Source of the DNA: Pseudomonas sp. UYIF39
Lineage (GTDB): Bacteria; Pseudomonadota; Gammaproteobacteria; Pseudomonadales; Pseudomonadaceae
Assembly: GCF_029963765.1 (NCBI RefSeq)
Contig: NZ_JALBYU010000001.1
Location: forward strand, 310,001 to 374,000
Direction of reading: 5' to 3'
DNA length: 64,000 bases
In this document: piece after piece, positions 63,801 through 64,000 of the stretch
Position numbering within the stretch: the first letter of the stretch is position 1
Layout of the letters: each line of letters begins with the position of its first letter
Translations under genes and position numbers: made by a program
The notes under the pieces: model-generated
What the model was told of the DNA's origin: nothing
What the model saw: the letters and a program-made list of their open reading frames with translations, nothing else
The model's database searches: none

Positions 63801-64000
63801 ATGATCGAAGCGCCTGCCTTACGACGTCTGTTAGTAGTGGACCCTTGCGACGACTGTCATCGTCTGCTGCCGGTTTTGCGCTCTGTGGATTGGGATGTTG
63901 ACAGCTGTAGCCTGGAAAATGCTGCCGACAAAACCTGCGATGTCGGCCTGTTGCGTTTGCAGCCTTTCCACCTCGAACACCCGGAAGCCGTCAAAGAGCT
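63801..64000 (+). CDS. Probable sigma-54-dependent regulator, N-terminal part (cut by window end)
   Basis: The first 66 codons of a larger gene. The product begins MIEAPALRRLLVVDPCDDCH, a degenerate receiver-like (VpsR-type) domain found at the N-terminus of some Pseudomonas sigma-54 activators that control exopolysaccharide or biofilm genes. The usual phosphoacceptor surroundings cannot be judged in this short stretch. AAGGA precedes the ATG. The AAA+ and Fis domains, if present, lie outside the window. Confidence 0.6.
   Translation, partial: MIEAPALRRLLVVDPCDDCHRLLPVLRSVDWDVDSCSLENAADKTCDVGLLRLQPFHLEHPEAVKE

Overview
The window reads as chromosomal DNA from a fluorescent-group Pseudomonas (P. 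fluorescens complex). Grounds: high GC with strong third-position bias, short GTGGGAGCGAGC-type REP/REPIN repeats between genes, and housekeeping genes whose products and order fit this genus (pepN, nadK, zapE, dpkA, nhaB, an RND pump, a gnd-zwf pair). The species assignment is inference. No rRNA, tRNA, CRISPR array, insertion sequence or prophage gene was seen.

Layout. 1-8.5 kb is core metabolism: an FMN reductase, a DUF1853 protein, and the packed run nadK / ApaH-like phosphatase / rhomboid protease / yeaC / DUF2797 / pepN. 8.6-15.2 kb holds an RND efflux pump (permease and adaptor, no outer-membrane channel) divergent from a RstAB/ParRS-like two-component system. 15.3-21.2 kb has pncA, an ECF sigma / anti-sigma / TPR group, a methyltransferase stub, a 2-hydroxyacid dehydrogenase, a secreted alpha/beta hydrolase, a YqaA-like membrane protein and a DUF411 metal-binding protein. 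21.4-26.1 kb has a chemoreceptor, an orphan protein and an aldo/keto reductase with a divergent LysR regulator.

26.1-41.1 kb is the accessory part. A five-gene minus-strand operon (26154-33342) encodes an MdfA-like exporter, a LuxE-type acyl-protein synthetase, a LuxC-type acyl reductase fused to a PaaK-like adenylating domain, a second PaaK-like ligase and a GNAT acyltransferase. No luciferase genes are present, so this looks like a small-molecule pathway that activates and reduces an acyl group. Its luxE gene is broken by a perfect 94-bp tandem duplication that looks reversible. The operon is followed by small membrane and lipoprotein genes, a Fur-like regulator, the remnant of an AHL/penicillin-type acylase, an orphan FecR, and a very large DUF6543 (dermonecrotic-toxin-like) gene. 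That toxin gene is split by a one-base frameshift and ends in an HExxH metalloprotease-like motif.

41.3-56.5 kb is mostly catabolic and housekeeping: dpkA, a nitrilase with LysR, an NCS2 permease, a polyamine-type binding protein with an agmatinase-family ureohydrolase and LysR, an aldo/keto reductase with a WYL regulator, zapE, dinB-like and GNAT genes. 56.7-60.1 kb is the overlapping sugar-phosphate operon gnd-zwf-HAD phosphatase. nhaB, a delta-60-repeat protein, a small conserved protein and the start of a probable sigma-54 activator close the window.
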